DNA from: JADJOY01 sp046331705 [NCBI: bacterium]
GTDB lineage: Bacteria; JADJOY01
DNA length: 64,000 nucleotides
Assembly (NCBI GenBank): GCA_046331705.1
Contig: JAXLQJ010000022.1
Location: forward strand, 41,333-105,332
Direction: 5' to 3'
Within the stretch, counting starts at the first letter, position 1. Every line of letters starts with the position of its first letter. The translations under genes and the position numbers were made by a program. Positions 43,286 through 52,397 of the stretch are shown here, in pieces. The notes under the pieces were generated by a model. It saw only the letters and a list, made by a program, of their open reading frames with translations, did no database searches and was not told the origin of the DNA.

Positions 43286-45639
43286 CCGCGCTCATCGGCC
43301 GCTCCGTCACCCGCAAGGAGGATCCCGAGCTGGTCACCGGCCGGGGGCGATTCACCGCCGATCTGCGGCTGCCCGGCATGGTGCACATGACCTACGTGCG
43401 CAGCACCGAAGCGCACGCACGGCTCGTCGGCGTGGACACGAGCGAGGCGCGCGCGATGCCGGGCGTGCTGGGTGTCTTCGTCGCCGCCGACTTCGCCGAC
43501 CTGCCGTCGCTGCCGCACGTGCCCGTGCCGAGCCCCGAGAGCCCGCTCTTGGCGCGGCCGCTGCTCGCCTCGGATCGCGTCCGCTTCGTCGGCGAGCCGA
43601 TCGCGGTGGTCGTGGCGCGCGACCCGTACGTCGCGGCGGACGCTGCACAGACGGTGATTCCGTCGTACGAGCCGCTGCCGGTCGTCGCATCGTTGGAACA
43701 GGCGATCGCCGGGGAGAGCGAGCTGCTCTATCCGGACCTCGGGACCAACCGGCTGCCGATCGTCCAGCTCGACGACGCTCAGCGCGCCCGCATCGAAGCG
43801 GCCCTGGCAGCAGCACCCCACCAGGTGAGCTTCACGGTCCGCAACCACCGCGTGGCGCCTGCGCCGATCGAGCCCGCCGTGTGGCTGGCGGACTGGAGCG
43901 CCTCCGGGCTCACGCTCTACATGACCACCCAAGCGCCGCACCACGTGCGCAACATGCTGTCGGCGACCCTCGGCATCCCCCAGCAGCAGTGCCGAGTGGT
44001 CGCACCCCACGTGGGCGGGGCCTTCGGCTCGAAGATCGCGTGGTTCCCCGAGCACTGGATCGTGCCCACGCTGTCGAAGCGGCTCGGGCGACCGGTGCGC
44101 TACGTCGAGACCCGCACCGACAATCTCGTCAACACGTTCCACGGTCGCGATCAGCTCGATCAGGTCGAGGTCGGCTTCGACGGCGAGGGGCGCGTTCTCG
44201 CGCTGCGGGCGCGGATCCACCAGAACCTCGGCGCCTACGCCGACACCATCGGATTCTCGCTGCCGGTGCTCACCACCTGGATGCTCTCCGGCTGCTACAC
44301 GATTCCGGTGATCGCCGCCGAGGTGGTGAACGTCTTCACCAACCAGGTGCCGATCTCGTCCTACCGCGGCGCGGGACGTCCCGAGTCGATGTACCTGGTC
44401 GAGCGTGCGATCGATCGGATCGCCGACGAGCTCGGCCTCGACCCGGTCGAGGTCCGCCGCAAGAACTTCGTCCAGCCGGGCGCGTTCCCGTACCAGAGCC
44501 AGGCGAACCCAGCGGCCGTCTTCTACGACGCCGGCGATTACCCCGCGGCGATGGACCTCGCGTGCGAGATGCTCGACTACGACGCCTTGCGTGCCGAGCG
44601 CGCGAGGCGCAACGCCGATCCCGCGGCCAAGCTCATGGGCATCGGCTTCGCTGCCTGGGTCGAGATCGCGGGATTCGGACCGCGCGGCTCGCTGGAAGCG
44701 TTCGGGCACATGGGAAGCTGGGAATCGGTACGGCTCCGCGTGCAGCCCGACGGCTCGGTGCTGCTCTCGACAGGCGCCTCGCCTCACGGGCAGGGGACGG
44801 TCACCGTGTTCGCGCAGATCGCGGCCCACGAGCTGCGCGTGCCGTTCGAAGCGGTGCGCGTGGTCCACGGCGACACCGAGACGACGCCCCAAGGGATCGG
44901 CACGATGGGCTCGCGGCAGGTCGCGGTGGGCGGTGGCGCGGTGATCGAGGCGTGCCGACGGGTGCTCGAGCGCGCGAAGGCGATCGCAGCGCATCTGCTC
45001 GGAGTCGAGGTGGAGGCGATCGAGCGCGCGGGTGAACGCTTCCAGGTGCGAGGCGAGGCCGCGCGGGCGGTGAGCTGGAAGGAGGTCGCGAACGCGAGCT
45101 TCAGCGCCGTGGCGCTTCCGGCGGGGATCGCGGTGGGAGCCCTCGAAGAGCTGGTCCACAACGAGCCGCCGAACTTCTCGTACCCCTCGGGGGTCTACGC
45201 GTGCGTGGTGGGGATCGACCGCGACACCGGCTTCGTCGACATCGAGCGGTTCGTCGCCGTCGACGACTGCGGTGTGGTGATCAACCCGATGCTCGCCGAC
45301 GGCCAGGTCGCCGGCGGCGTCGCGCAAGGGATCGCGCAGGCGCTGTTCGAGGAGTTCCGCTACGACGAGAACGGTCAGCCCAAGACCTCGACGCTGGTCG
45401 ATTACCTGGTGCCGGCCGCCACCGAGCTTCCGCGCTTCGAGCTCGGCCACGTCGAGACGCCGACCCCCGTGAATCCGCTGGGGGCCAAGGGCATCGGCGA
45501 GTCGGGTGCCGTGGGCGCGCCGCCCGCGGTGGTGAACGCCGTCATCGACGCGCTCACCGAGTACGGCGTGCGCGAGATCGACATGCCCATCACGCCCCAG
45601 AAGATCTGGGAGATCGTGCGCACCGGGAGTCCGTCATGA
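43282..45639 (+). CDS. Molybdenum hydroxylase, large (molybdopterin) subunit, CoxL/XdhB-like
   Basis: 785 residues. N-terminal aldehyde oxidase/xanthine dehydrogenase a/b hammerhead (VRFVGEPIAVVVARDPYVAA), then Moco-binding motifs VAPHVGGAFGSK and SSYRGAGRPES, and the catalytic glutamate in GAKGIGESGAVGAPP. True form I CO dehydrogenases carry AYxCSFR in the loop that here reads SYRGAGR, so this is not a CO dehydrogenase; relatives hydroxylate N-heteroaromatics, aldehydes or purines. It acts with the 2Fe-2S and FAD subunits in the cytoplasm. ATGA overlaps on both sides. The physiological substrate is unknown. Confidence 0.9.
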   Translation: MTALIGRSVTRKEDPELVTGRGRFTADLRLPGMVHMTYVRSTEAHARLVGVDTSEARAMPGVLGVFVAADFADLPSLPHVPVPSPESPLLARPLLASDRVRFVGEPIAVVVARDPYVAADAAQTVIPSYEPLPVVASLEQAIAGESELLYPDLGTNRLPIVQLDDAQRARIEAALAAAPHQVSFTVRNHRVAPAPIEPAVWLADWSASGLTLYMTTQAPHHVRNMLSATLGIPQQQCRVVAPHVGGAFGSKIAWFPEHWIVPTLSKRLGRPVRYVETRTDNLVNTFHGRDQLDQVEVGFDGEGRVLALRARIHQNLGAYADTIGFSLPVLTTWMLSGCYTIPVIAAEVVNVFTNQVPISSYRGAGRPESMYLVERAIDRIADELGLDPVEVRRKNFVQPGAFPYQSQANPAAVFYDAGDYPAAMDLACEMLDYDALRAERARRNADPAAKLMGIGFAAWVEIAGFGPRGSLEAFGHMGSWESVRLRVQPDGSVLLSTGASPHGQGTVTVFAQIAAHELRVPFEAVRVVHGDTETTPQGIGTMGSRQVAVGGGAVIEACRRVLERAKAIAAHLLGVEVEAIERAGERFQVRGEAARAVSWKEVANASFSAVALPAGIAVGALEELVHNEPPNFSYPSGVYACVVGIDRDTGFVDIERFVAVDDCGVVINPMLADGQVAGGVAQGIAQALFEEFRYDENGQPKTSTLVDYLVPAATELPRFELGHVETPTPVNPLGAKGIGESGAVGAPPAVVNAVIDALTEYGVREIDMPITPQKIWEIVRTGSPS

Positions 45640-46127
45640 GTCGCTCGACGCAGCACCGCATCCGCATCACCGTGAACGGCACGGACTTCGAGGATCTCGT
45701 GGAGTCGCGGCTGCTCCTCGTCCACTACCTGCGCGACGTGCTGGGGCTCACCGGCACCCACGTCGGCTGCGACACGACCAACTGCGGTGCCTGCACGGTG
45801 CTCCTCGACGGCGAGACGGTGAAGAGCTGCACGGTGCTCGCGGTGCAAGCCGACGGCTCCGCCGTCACCACCATCGAAGGGCTCGCCACGGGCGAGCGCC
45901 TCCACCCGGTGCAACGCGGTTTCATCGAGAAGCACGGGCTGCAGTGCGGCTACTGCACTCCCGGCATGATCATGGCGGCCGTGGGGATCCTGAAGGACGA
46001 CGCGAATCCGAGCGAGGCGAAGATCCGCGAGGGGCTCGAGGGAAACCTGTGCCGCTGCACCGGCTACGCGACGATCGTCGACTCGATCCGCTGGGCGGCC
46101 GAGCGGGGCGGCGCCCGGCAGTCCTGA
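45636..46127 (+). CDS. Molybdenum hydroxylase, 2Fe-2S subunit (CoxS-like)
   Basis: 163 residues. The plant-type 2Fe-2S site is CDTTNCGACTVLLDG with the fourth cysteine in VKSC; the second 2Fe-2S site is CGYCTPGMIMA with CRCTGY. It shuttles electrons from Moco to FAD. The start overlaps the large-subunit stop by four bases. The FAD subunit follows only after 169 bases holding a hairpin-rich repeat, an unusual interruption. Confidence 0.93.
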   Translation: MSRSTQHRIRITVNGTDFEDLVESRLLLVHYLRDVLGLTGTHVGCDTTNCGACTVLLDGETVKSCTVLAVQADGSAVTTIEGLATGERLHPVQRGFIEKHGLQCGYCTPGMIMAAVGILKDDANPSEAKIREGLEGNLCRCTGYATIVDSIRWAAERGGARQS

Positions 46128-46172
46128 ACGAAGCGAATGACAGAATGGGCCCAAGTTGCAGCGGCGATGACC

Positions 46173-46289
46173 GACACGCGCCAGAGGCGCGTCGCGAGCG
46201 AAGCGAGGCGACTCGGGGGTGGGGCCCCGCAAGAACCACGCTTCTTGCGGGGCGGGGGGCTTGAAAAGCCCCCCGAGGAAACATAGGCG
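46173..46289 (+). repeat. Hairpin-rich intergenic repeat, copy B, inside the Mo-hydroxylase operon
   Basis: Same start (gacacgcgcc), middle and end (cataggcg) as copy A at 5849-5933, but with an extra hairpin: ccccgcaagaa (46225-46235) pairs with ttcttgcgggg (46242-46252). The shared stem is 10 bp, 46253-46262 with 46266-46275, around the same GAA loop. A further small stem acgcgcc/ggcgcgt lies at the beginning. It separates the 2Fe-2S and FAD subunit genes, ending eight bases before the FAD subunit ATG. Confidence 0.65.
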
Positions 46290-46296
46290 ATCGAAC

Positions 46297-47127
46297 ATGT
46301 ATCCCGCTCCCTTCGAATACGTCCGCGCCGAATCGGTGGCGCACGCGATCGCCTTGCTCGCCGAGCACGGCGACGAGGCCAAGCTGCTCGCCGGCGGTCA
46401 CTCGCTCCTGCCGCTCATGAAGCTGCGCCTCGCGCAGCCGAGCGTGCTCGTCGACATCGCTCGCATCGCGGGGCTCACCGGTGTCACCGATGGCGGCGAC
46501 CACCTCGCGATCGGCGCGCTCACCACCCATGCCCAGCTCGAACGCGACCCGTTGCTCGAACGGCACAACGGCCTGATCGCAGCCGCGGCGCACCAAGTCG
46601 GCGATCCGCAGGTGCGCCACCGCGGGACCGTCGGCGGAAGCTGCGCCCACGGCGATCCCGCCTCCGACCTGCCCTCGGTGATGGTCGCCCTCGACGCCAC
46701 GTTCGAGATCCAGGGACCCGACGGCGCACGCTCGGTCGCGGCGCGCGATTTCTTCCGCGGCTTCTGGGAGACCGCGCTCGCTCCTGGTGAGATCCTCACC
46801 ACGATCCGCGTCCCCAAGCTCGCCGCCGGCGCCTCCTTCACCTACGTGAAGCTCAATCGGCGCGCGCAGGACTGGGCGATCGTGGGTGTGGCGGCGCTCG
46901 CGGATCGTGTTCTCGGCAAGCGCATCGCCTTCACCAACCTCGGCCCGACGCCGGTCCGCGGCGCTGCCGTCGAGACGGCACTGGCCGGCGGAGCGACGGT
47001 GGCGCAGGCTAGCGAGCACGCCACCGACGACGCCGAGCCCCCCGAGGACGCCCACGCCACCCGCGAGTACCGCGCGCACCTCGCACGGGTGCTCTCGCGA
47101 CGAGCGCTCGAGTCCATCGCGGCTTGA
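46297..47127 (+). CDS. Molybdenum hydroxylase, FAD subunit (CoxM-like)
   Basis: 276 residues. AKLLAGGHSLLPLMKLRLAQP and HRGTVGGSCAHGDPASDLP are the two FAD-binding motifs of the family, and AHQVGDPQVRH lies between. The C-terminal CO dehydrogenase flavoprotein domain follows (FTNLGPTPVRGAAVE). It passes electrons from the Fe-S sites to an acceptor. The ATG at 46297 was chosen because the frame upstream runs through the repeat. No Shine-Dalgarno is obvious; the ends of the repeat (gaggaa) at 46275-46280 may serve. It ends 51 bases before XdhC. Confidence 0.9.
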   Translation: MYPAPFEYVRAESVAHAIALLAEHGDEAKLLAGGHSLLPLMKLRLAQPSVLVDIARIAGLTGVTDGGDHLAIGALTTHAQLERDPLLERHNGLIAAAAHQVGDPQVRHRGTVGGSCAHGDPASDLPSVMVALDATFEIQGPDGARSVAARDFFRGFWETALAPGEILTTIRVPKLAAGASFTYVKLNRRAQDWAIVGVAALADRVLGKRIAFTNLGPTPVRGAAVETALAGGATVAQASEHATDDAEPPEDAHATREYRAHLARVLSRRALESIAA

Positions 47128-47178
47128 GCCGGGCCGGCGGCGCGAGATCGCACCCATCCGCGCAGCCGGGGACGTGCC

Positions 47179-48279
47179 ATGAAGCAAGTGCTCCGCGACG
47201 TGATCCGCTGGCTCGGCGAAGGCCAGCGCGTGGCGCTCGCGACGCTGGTCGCCGTCGAGGGCTCCGGCCCGCGCCAGCCGGGGGCTCGTCTCGCGGTCAA
47301 CGAGCGCTGCGAGCTGAGCGGCTCGCTCTCCGGCGGCTGCGTGGAGTCGGCGGTTGCCGGCGAGGCGCGCGCGGTCGCGCGCGGAGGCGAGCGCAAGATC
47401 CTTCAGTTCTCGTCGGACGAGGACGAGACCTTCGCGGTCGCCCTCACCTGCGGCGCCAAGATCAGCGTGCTGGTCGAGCCGGTCGGGCCGGACGAGCCTT
47501 GGGTTCCGCAGCTCTCCCAGGCATTGGAGGCCGACCGCCCCATCGCGCTCGCGAGCGTGGTGAGCGGTCGGCACGCGGGAGCGAAGCTGCTGGTCACCGA
47601 CGATGCGCACGCACCGCCGCTCGTCGGCAGCCTCGGCAACGCCGATCTCGACCGCGTGGTGACACGCGACGCCCACGGCCTGCTCGATCAAGGCGGCACC
47701 GCCCTGCGCCATTACGGCGCCTGCGGCCAGCCGGGCCTCGACGCGGTCACCGTGTTCGTCCACGCGCTCGCCGCACCGCCCGAGCTGGTGATCTTCGGCG
47801 CCCAGGACTTCACGCGTGCCCTCACGCGCGTGGCCAAGCTCCTCGGCTACCGCGTGAGCGTGGTCGATCCGCGCGCCGCGTTCGCCACCGCCGAGCGCTT
47901 TCCGGAGGCCGACGTGGTCTCGGTCGCGTGGCCCGCGGAGTTCCTCGCCGGACGAGCGCTCGACGAGCGCAGCGCGGTGGCGGTGCTCTCCCACGACCCC
48001 CGCATCGACGTGCCGGCACTGGTGGAGAGCCTTCGTTCGCGCGCCAGCTACGTGGGCGCGATGGGGAGCCGGAAGACCCACGCCAAGCGCATCGAGCGGC
48101 TGCGCGAGGCCGGGCTGCGCGACGAAGACATCGCGCGCATCGCGTCGCCCATCGGCCTCGACATCGGCGCGCGCACACCCGAGGAGACCGCGATCTCGAT
48201 CCTCGCCGAGATCGTCGCATTGCGCACCGGCCGTGCCGGCGCGCGCCTCGTCGAGGGTCAAGGCCCGATCCACGACTGA
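47179..48279 (+). CDS. XdhC/CoxF family molybdenum-cofactor maturation protein
   Basis: 366 residues. The N-terminal XdhC domain has VAVEGSGPRQPGARLAVNE and SLSGGCVESAV with the conserved cysteine, and ALTCGAKISVLVEP. The C-terminal Rossmann domain has LVIFGAQDFTRALTRVAKLLGY and SYVGAMGSRKTHAKR. Such proteins bind and sulfurate Moco and insert it into the hydroxylase. Immediately before a MobA-like gene, it completes the enzyme's maturation set. Confidence 0.88.
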   Translation: MKQVLRDVIRWLGEGQRVALATLVAVEGSGPRQPGARLAVNERCELSGSLSGGCVESAVAGEARAVARGGERKILQFSSDEDETFAVALTCGAKISVLVEPVGPDEPWVPQLSQALEADRPIALASVVSGRHAGAKLLVTDDAHAPPLVGSLGNADLDRVVTRDAHGLLDQGGTALRHYGACGQPGLDAVTVFVHALAAPPELVIFGAQDFTRALTRVAKLLGYRVSVVDPRAAFATAERFPEADVVSVAWPAEFLAGRALDERSAVAVLSHDPRIDVPALVESLRSRASYVGAMGSRKTHAKRIERLREAGLRDEDIARIASPIGLDIGARTPEETAISILAEIVALRTGRAGARLVEGQGPIHD

Positions 48280-48282
48280 CCC

Positions 48283-48894
48283 ATGGCCCTGTCCGCCATC
48301 GCCATTGCCATCCTCGCCGCCGGTCGAGGGTCTCGGTTCGGCAGCGCGAAGCTCCTGGCGCCGCTTCGCGGAACGCCCATGCTCCTGCGTGCCGTGGAAT
48401 CGGCGCGCGCCAGCGGCGCGTCGTCGGTGCTGGTGGTGGTCGACGCGCTGCAGGACGAGCTCTGGGGCGTGCTGCCCGCGGACGTGACGTTGGTGCTCAA
48501 TCCCCGGGCCGCCGAAGGCATCGCCAGCAGCTTGCGCGCGGCGCTCGCGCACCTGAGCGCCAACCCGCAAGTCGGCGCGTGCTGCATCGGCCTCGGCGAC
48601 CAGCCGCTGGTGGGCGCGGATGCGTACCGGCGGCTCGCCGCGGCGCATGCGGCGGGCGCGGCGCTCGCCGTCGCGACCTACGGCGGCGAGCGCCGTAATC
48701 CCGCGCTGCTCGGCCGCGAGCTGTGGCGGGCGGCGATGCAGCTCCGTGGAGACCAAGGCGCGCGGCAGCTCTTCGCGACCCAGCCGGTGATCGACGTCGC
48801 ATGCGACGACACCGGCGACCCGTTCGACGTGGATACCCCTGCCGACCTGGCGGAGATCGAGAAGCGATGCAGCTCGAAAACCAGTTTCGCGTGA
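48283..48894 (+). CDS. MobA/MocA-like nucleotidyltransferase for molybdenum cofactor
   Basis: 203 residues. AILAAGRGSRFGSAKLLAPL is the nucleotide-binding signature, GLGDQPLVGADAY holds the metal-binding aspartate, and DTPADLAEIE closes the fold. MocA-type proteins add CMP to Moco for the xanthine dehydrogenase family, MobA adds GMP; context favours MocA. It begins three bases after the XdhC stop and overlaps the CoxG-like gene by 28 bases. Confidence 0.85.
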   Translation: MALSAIAIAILAAGRGSRFGSAKLLAPLRGTPMLLRAVESARASGASSVLVVVDALQDELWGVLPADVTLVLNPRAAEGIASSLRAALAHLSANPQVGACCIGLGDQPLVGADAYRRLAAAHAAGAALAVATYGGERRNPALLGRELWRAAMQLRGDQGARQLFATQPVIDVACDDTGDPFDVDTPADLAEIEKRCSSKTSFA

Positions 48895-49604
48895 GTGTTC
48901 CGCCAGACGTCGCCTGGCGCTGGCTGCGTGACGTCGAGCGGCTCGCGCCGTGCCTGCCGGGCGCCCAACTGCAGGAGATCGCCGGCGACGAGTACCGCGG
49001 CGTCGTGAAGGTGAAGGTCGGCCCGATCGTCGCGCACTACCAGGGCACGGCGCGTTTCGAATCCATCGACGAAGCGAGCCGGGTGCTGGTGCTCGCGGCC
49101 CAGGCCCGCGAGCTCAAGGGCCAGGGCAGCGCCAAGGGCACCGCGCGCGTGACCCTCTCCGAGTCCGGCAGCGGCACCGAGGTGCGGGTCGAGACTCACG
49201 TGGACCTCACGGGCAAGGTGGCGCAGTTCGGGCGCGGCGTGATCGCCGACGTGTCGGCGAAGCTCATCGCGCAGTTCGTCGAGGCGCTGGAAGCGAAGCT
49301 CGCAGCGGAGGGCGCTGCCGTGCCGGCGGCGCCCGCAGCGACCGAGCGCGAGGCGTCGAAGCCGCCCGACGGCGAAGTGGCAAGCGGTGTCAGCGCCGAG
49401 CCGAGCTCGCCCGAGGTGGCGAGCGAGATCGCCGCCTCCGCGCGAGCGGACGAGACGAATCTGCCGCCGGCACGGCGGATTCACGCTCGCGAGGCCGAAC
49501 CGATCGATCTCGTGAGCCTCGGAGCCGACACCGCGCTCGGCCGCGGCGCGGTGCTCGTCGCGGTCGCGGTGGCCGCGATCGTGGTGCTGTGGGTGCTGTG
49601 GTGA
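48867..49604 (+). CDS. CoxG-like SRPBCC protein with C-terminal membrane anchor
   Basis: 245 residues. The N-terminal 150 are a CoxG/SRPBCC domain (LRDVERLAPCLPGAQLQEI, YRGVVKVKVGPIVAHYQGTA). CoxG is thought to recruit CO dehydrogenase to the membrane. An alanine- and proline-rich linker of about 65 residues follows, and the protein ends in a membrane helix (GAVLVAVAVAAIVVLWVLW). The ATG at 48867 has a purine-rich site (ggagatcgagaag) and lies inside the MobA-like gene. The anchor suggests that the hydroxylase works at the membrane, giving electrons to the quinone pool; inference. Confidence 0.83.
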   Translation: MQLENQFRVSVPPDVAWRWLRDVERLAPCLPGAQLQEIAGDEYRGVVKVKVGPIVAHYQGTARFESIDEASRVLVLAAQARELKGQGSAKGTARVTLSESGSGTEVRVETHVDLTGKVAQFGRGVIADVSAKLIAQFVEALEAKLAAEGAAVPAAPAATEREASKPPDGEVASGVSAEPSSPEVASEIAASARADETNLPPARRIHAREAEPIDLVSLGADTALGRGAVLVAVAVAAIVVLWVLW

Positions 49605-50383
49605 CGCTCGCCGTCGTCACCGGCGCGGCGCGCGGCATCGGCGCTGCCATCGCTCGTGGCGCGCGGGCGGCGGGCTACCGGGTGGCACTTCTCGACGTGG
49701 ACATCGAGCGCGCCGCCGCGCTCGCGGTCGAGCTCGAGGACGCGGTCGCGCTCGCCGCCGATACCCGGGACGAAGCCTCGCTGGAGGCCGCCCTCGACGC
49801 GCTCGGCGAGGCGCCCGATCTGCTGGTGGCGAACGCCGGCATCGTGCGCTTCGGTCCGCTCCTCGAGCTGGACGCGGCCGCGTGGCGCGCGGTGGTCGAC
49901 GTGAACCTGACGGGAACCTTCCTGTCGGCGCGCGCGGCCGCTCGGCGCATGATCGCCGCAGGCAAGCGCGGGGCGATCGTCGCGATCACGTCGATGAACG
50001 GTGTGTTGCCGGGTCCGAATGCCGGCGCTTACGGCTCGACCAAGGCGGCGATCGCGCTCTTCGTCCAGCAGGCGGCGCTCGAATGGGCGCCGTTCGGCAT
50101 CCGCGTCAACGCGGTGGCCCCGGGGATGATCGACGGCGGGATGTCCGCGCCGATCTTCGCCGATGCGGATTTTCGCCGGCTGCGAACCGCGAAGGTCCCG
50201 CTGGGCCGGCTCGGCAGCGAGGACGACGTCGCGCGCGCCGTGCTCTGGCTCGGCTCCGCCGACGCGTCGTACGTCACCGGCCAGAACCTCGTCGTCGATG
50301 GCGGCGTCTCGATGAGCCTGATCGCAAACCTGCCGCGTCCGGCGGCGGTGGATTCCGTGGGCCGGAAAGAGGAGGGGACGTGA
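49601..50383 (+). CDS. SDR family oxidoreductase 1
   Basis: 260 residues from a GTG that overlaps the CoxG stop (GTGA). TGAARGIGAAIARGA is the NAD(P) motif; ANAGIVRFG the NAG motif; the catalytic triad is in AITSMNG and AYGSTKAA (YxxxK). DVDIER after strand two suggests NAD preference. It resembles FabG-like and hydroxysteroid-type dehydrogenases acting on alcohols or ketones. Its stop overlaps the next SDR start, so the two are coupled. Confidence 0.88.
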   Translation: MTLAVVTGAARGIGAAIARGARAAGYRVALLDVDIERAAALAVELEDAVALAADTRDEASLEAALDALGEAPDLLVANAGIVRFGPLLELDAAAWRAVVDVNLTGTFLSARAAARRMIAAGKRGAIVAITSMNGVLPGPNAGAYGSTKAAIALFVQQAALEWAPFGIRVNAVAPGMIDGGMSAPIFADADFRRLRTAKVPLGRLGSEDDVARAVLWLGSADASYVTGQNLVVDGGVSMSLIANLPRPAAVDSVGRKEEGT

Positions 50384-51144
50384 AACCCATCGAGGGAATG
50401 TCGGTGATCGTGACCGGCGGCGGCTCCGGCATCGGTGCGGGCACCGCGCTCTACTTCGCGAGCCGCGGCGCGCGCGTGACGATCTGCGGGCGACGTGTTC
50501 CGAGGATCGAGTCGGTGGCGGCCGAGATCGGCTCGTTCTGCCAAGCGGTGCCGGCCGACGTGACCGTGGCCACCGACCGCCAGCGGCTGGTCGATGCGGC
50601 GCTCGATTTCGGCGGCGGCAAGCTGGACGTGCTGGTCTCGAACGCCGGCAACATGTACCGCGGTCCGATCGAGGAGCTCGACGAGACGAAGCTCCTCGAC
50701 GTGTTCCACACCAACGTGGTGTCCGGGATGATGCTTTCGGGCCTGTGCGTGCCGCATCTGGCGAAGACCCACGGCGCGATCGTCTTCATCGGCTCGGTGC
50801 ACACCCAGCGGGCGTTTCCCGGCGCCGCGCCGTACGCCGCCACCAAGGGCGCGATCGAGGCGCTGACACGGGTGCTGGCCGCGGAGCTGGGACGCAAGAA
50901 GATCCGCGTCAACTGCGTGCGTCCCGGCGCCGTCTTCACCGAGATCAATCAGCGCGCCGGGCTGGCGGACGACCGCGGCGCGCTCGAGCGCCTGCACAGC
51001 CTGGCCCCCGAGCACGCGCTGGGACGCATCGGCACCGCCGAGGAGATCGCGGAGGCGATCGCGCACCTGGCGTGCGCCGAATGGACCACGGGCAGCATCG
51101 TGTCCGTCGACGGCGGACTCGGCCTCGGAGTCACTCACGCATGA
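50380..51144 (+). CDS. SDR family oxidoreductase 2
   Basis: 254 residues from a GTG behind a strong Shine-Dalgarno (agaggagggg). TGGGSGIGAGTALYF, SNAGNMYRGP, FIGSVHT and PYAATKGAI give cofactor site and YxxxK catalytic residues. CGRRVPRIESV after the second strand suggests NADP. It overlaps neighbours by four bases on both sides. Two different SDRs in tandem imply at least two alcohol/ketone steps, or one acting on each cleavage product. Confidence 0.88.
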   Translation: MKPIEGMSVIVTGGGSGIGAGTALYFASRGARVTICGRRVPRIESVAAEIGSFCQAVPADVTVATDRQRLVDAALDFGGGKLDVLVSNAGNMYRGPIEELDETKLLDVFHTNVVSGMMLSGLCVPHLAKTHGAIVFIGSVHTQRAFPGAAPYAATKGAIEALTRVLAAELGRKKIRVNCVRPGAVFTEINQRAGLADDRGALERLHSLAPEHALGRIGTAEEIAEAIAHLACAEWTTGSIVSVDGGLGLGVTHA

Positions 51145-52397
51145 GCAACGAGCGTCCCGCCGCCACCGGTCGGACGATCACCCTCGATCGCTACGCCGAC
51201 TGCCTCGACGCGTACCGCTCCACCGCGTTGCGTCAGGCGCTCTACGACGAGGGTGAGGTCATCATGGCGGACGTGCTGGTGAACCTGCACGGCGAGCCAC
51301 ACCGGTCGCGCCGGCGGCTCGAGAACCGGCTCTTCCGGCGCGCCACCTACTATCACTACGAGGACGAGGTCTTTCCCCAGATCGTCGAGGAGACGATGGC
51401 GCCGCTGGTGGCCGCCGGGCGCGCGGACCTCGTGCACCTCGGGCACGCGCTGCTGCTCAACCTCTCGGCGCCCGCCGCGGGGGTGGACCGGATCGCGGGA
51501 ACGCCCGAGGAGACCGCCCACCTCCTCCGCTTGCTCATGACTTTCATCGAGGGCGCGACACTCGCCCACTCGACGCGCGACAAGAACGAGGTCAGGCGCG
51601 AGGTGCTGGTGGCGCTCGACGAGTTCGACGCCACGTTCTTCGCGCCTGCGCTGGAACGCCGCCGCGCGCTGCTCGCGCGCCTGGCCGCGGGGGAGGTCGG
51701 CGAGGACGACCTGCCGCGCGACATCCTCACCGTGCTGCTGCGCAACCAGGACGACCTCGAGCTACCGCGCGAAGTGGTGCGGCGCGAAGTGGCGTTCTTC
51801 CTGCTGGCGGGCGCGCACACCTCGGCCACCGCCACCACCCGCACCACCCACGCGATCTTCGAATGGATCGCGCGCCATCCGGAGGATCGCCGCCGCGCGC
51901 GATCGGACCTCGGCTTCGTGCAGCGCTGCGTCCACGAGACCGTGCGGCTCAACCCCTCGAGCCCGATCGGCTTGCGCTGGGCGCTCGAGGACGTGCGCCT
52001 CGCGAGCGGCGTCGAGATCCACGCCGGGGACCGAGTGGTGTTCGACCTGATGAGCGCGAATCGCGACGAGCGCGTGTTCGGCCCCAGCGCCGCGGACTTC
52101 GATCCGTTCCGCTCGCTGCCCCAGGACGTAGCGCTCTACGGGCTCTCGTTCGGCAGCGGCACGCACTCGTGCATCGGTCGCGATCTCGCCGCCGGCGTCC
52201 TCGAGGACACGGTGCCGGGCGAGAAGCACCTCCACGGCCTCGTCGCCATCGCGGTCCACGGCGTGCTCGCCCGCGGCGCGCGTCCCGATCCCCACCAGGC
52301 TCCCACGATGGACCCGCACACCAGGCGACCGTATTGGGGCACGTATCCGATCCTGCTCGGCGATGCATCCGACGACGCGGGTGGAGGCGCGTCGTGA
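51141..52397 (+). CDS. Cytochrome P450, first copy
   Basis: 418 residues. The haem cysteine is C344 in FGSGTHSCIGRDLA; ExxR is E266-R269 (VHETVRLNP); the I-helix oxygen site is LAGAHTSAT (about 222-230). It starts unusually close to the substrate-entry region (EVIMADVLVNLHGEPHRSRR), so it lacks the usual 40-60 residue N-terminal portion and is soluble. It needs a ferredoxin and reductase, none of which is encoded nearby. Closely related to the P450 at 53752-54960. It would hydroxylate the pathway substrate. Confidence 0.9.
   Translation: MSNERPAATGRTITLDRYADCLDAYRSTALRQALYDEGEVIMADVLVNLHGEPHRSRRRLENRLFRRATYYHYEDEVFPQIVEETMAPLVAAGRADLVHLGHALLLNLSAPAAGVDRIAGTPEETAHLLRLLMTFIEGATLAHSTRDKNEVRREVLVALDEFDATFFAPALERRRALLARLAAGEVGEDDLPRDILTVLLRNQDDLELPREVVRREVAFFLLAGAHTSATATTRTTHAIFEWIARHPEDRRRARSDLGFVQRCVHETVRLNPSSPIGLRWALEDVRLASGVEIHAGDRVVFDLMSANRDERVFGPSAADFDPFRSLPQDVALYGLSFGSGTHSCIGRDLAAGVLEDTVPGEKHLHGLVAIAVHGVLARGARPDPHQAPTMDPHTRRPYWGTYPILLGDASDDAGGGAS

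Noticed and set aside
43282-45639. Form I carbon monoxide dehydrogenase
   Set aside because: The large subunit has SYRGAGR where form I CO dehydrogenases carry AYxCSFR, so it is a related molybdenum hydroxylase of unknown substrate despite the CoxG- and CoxF-like neighbours.
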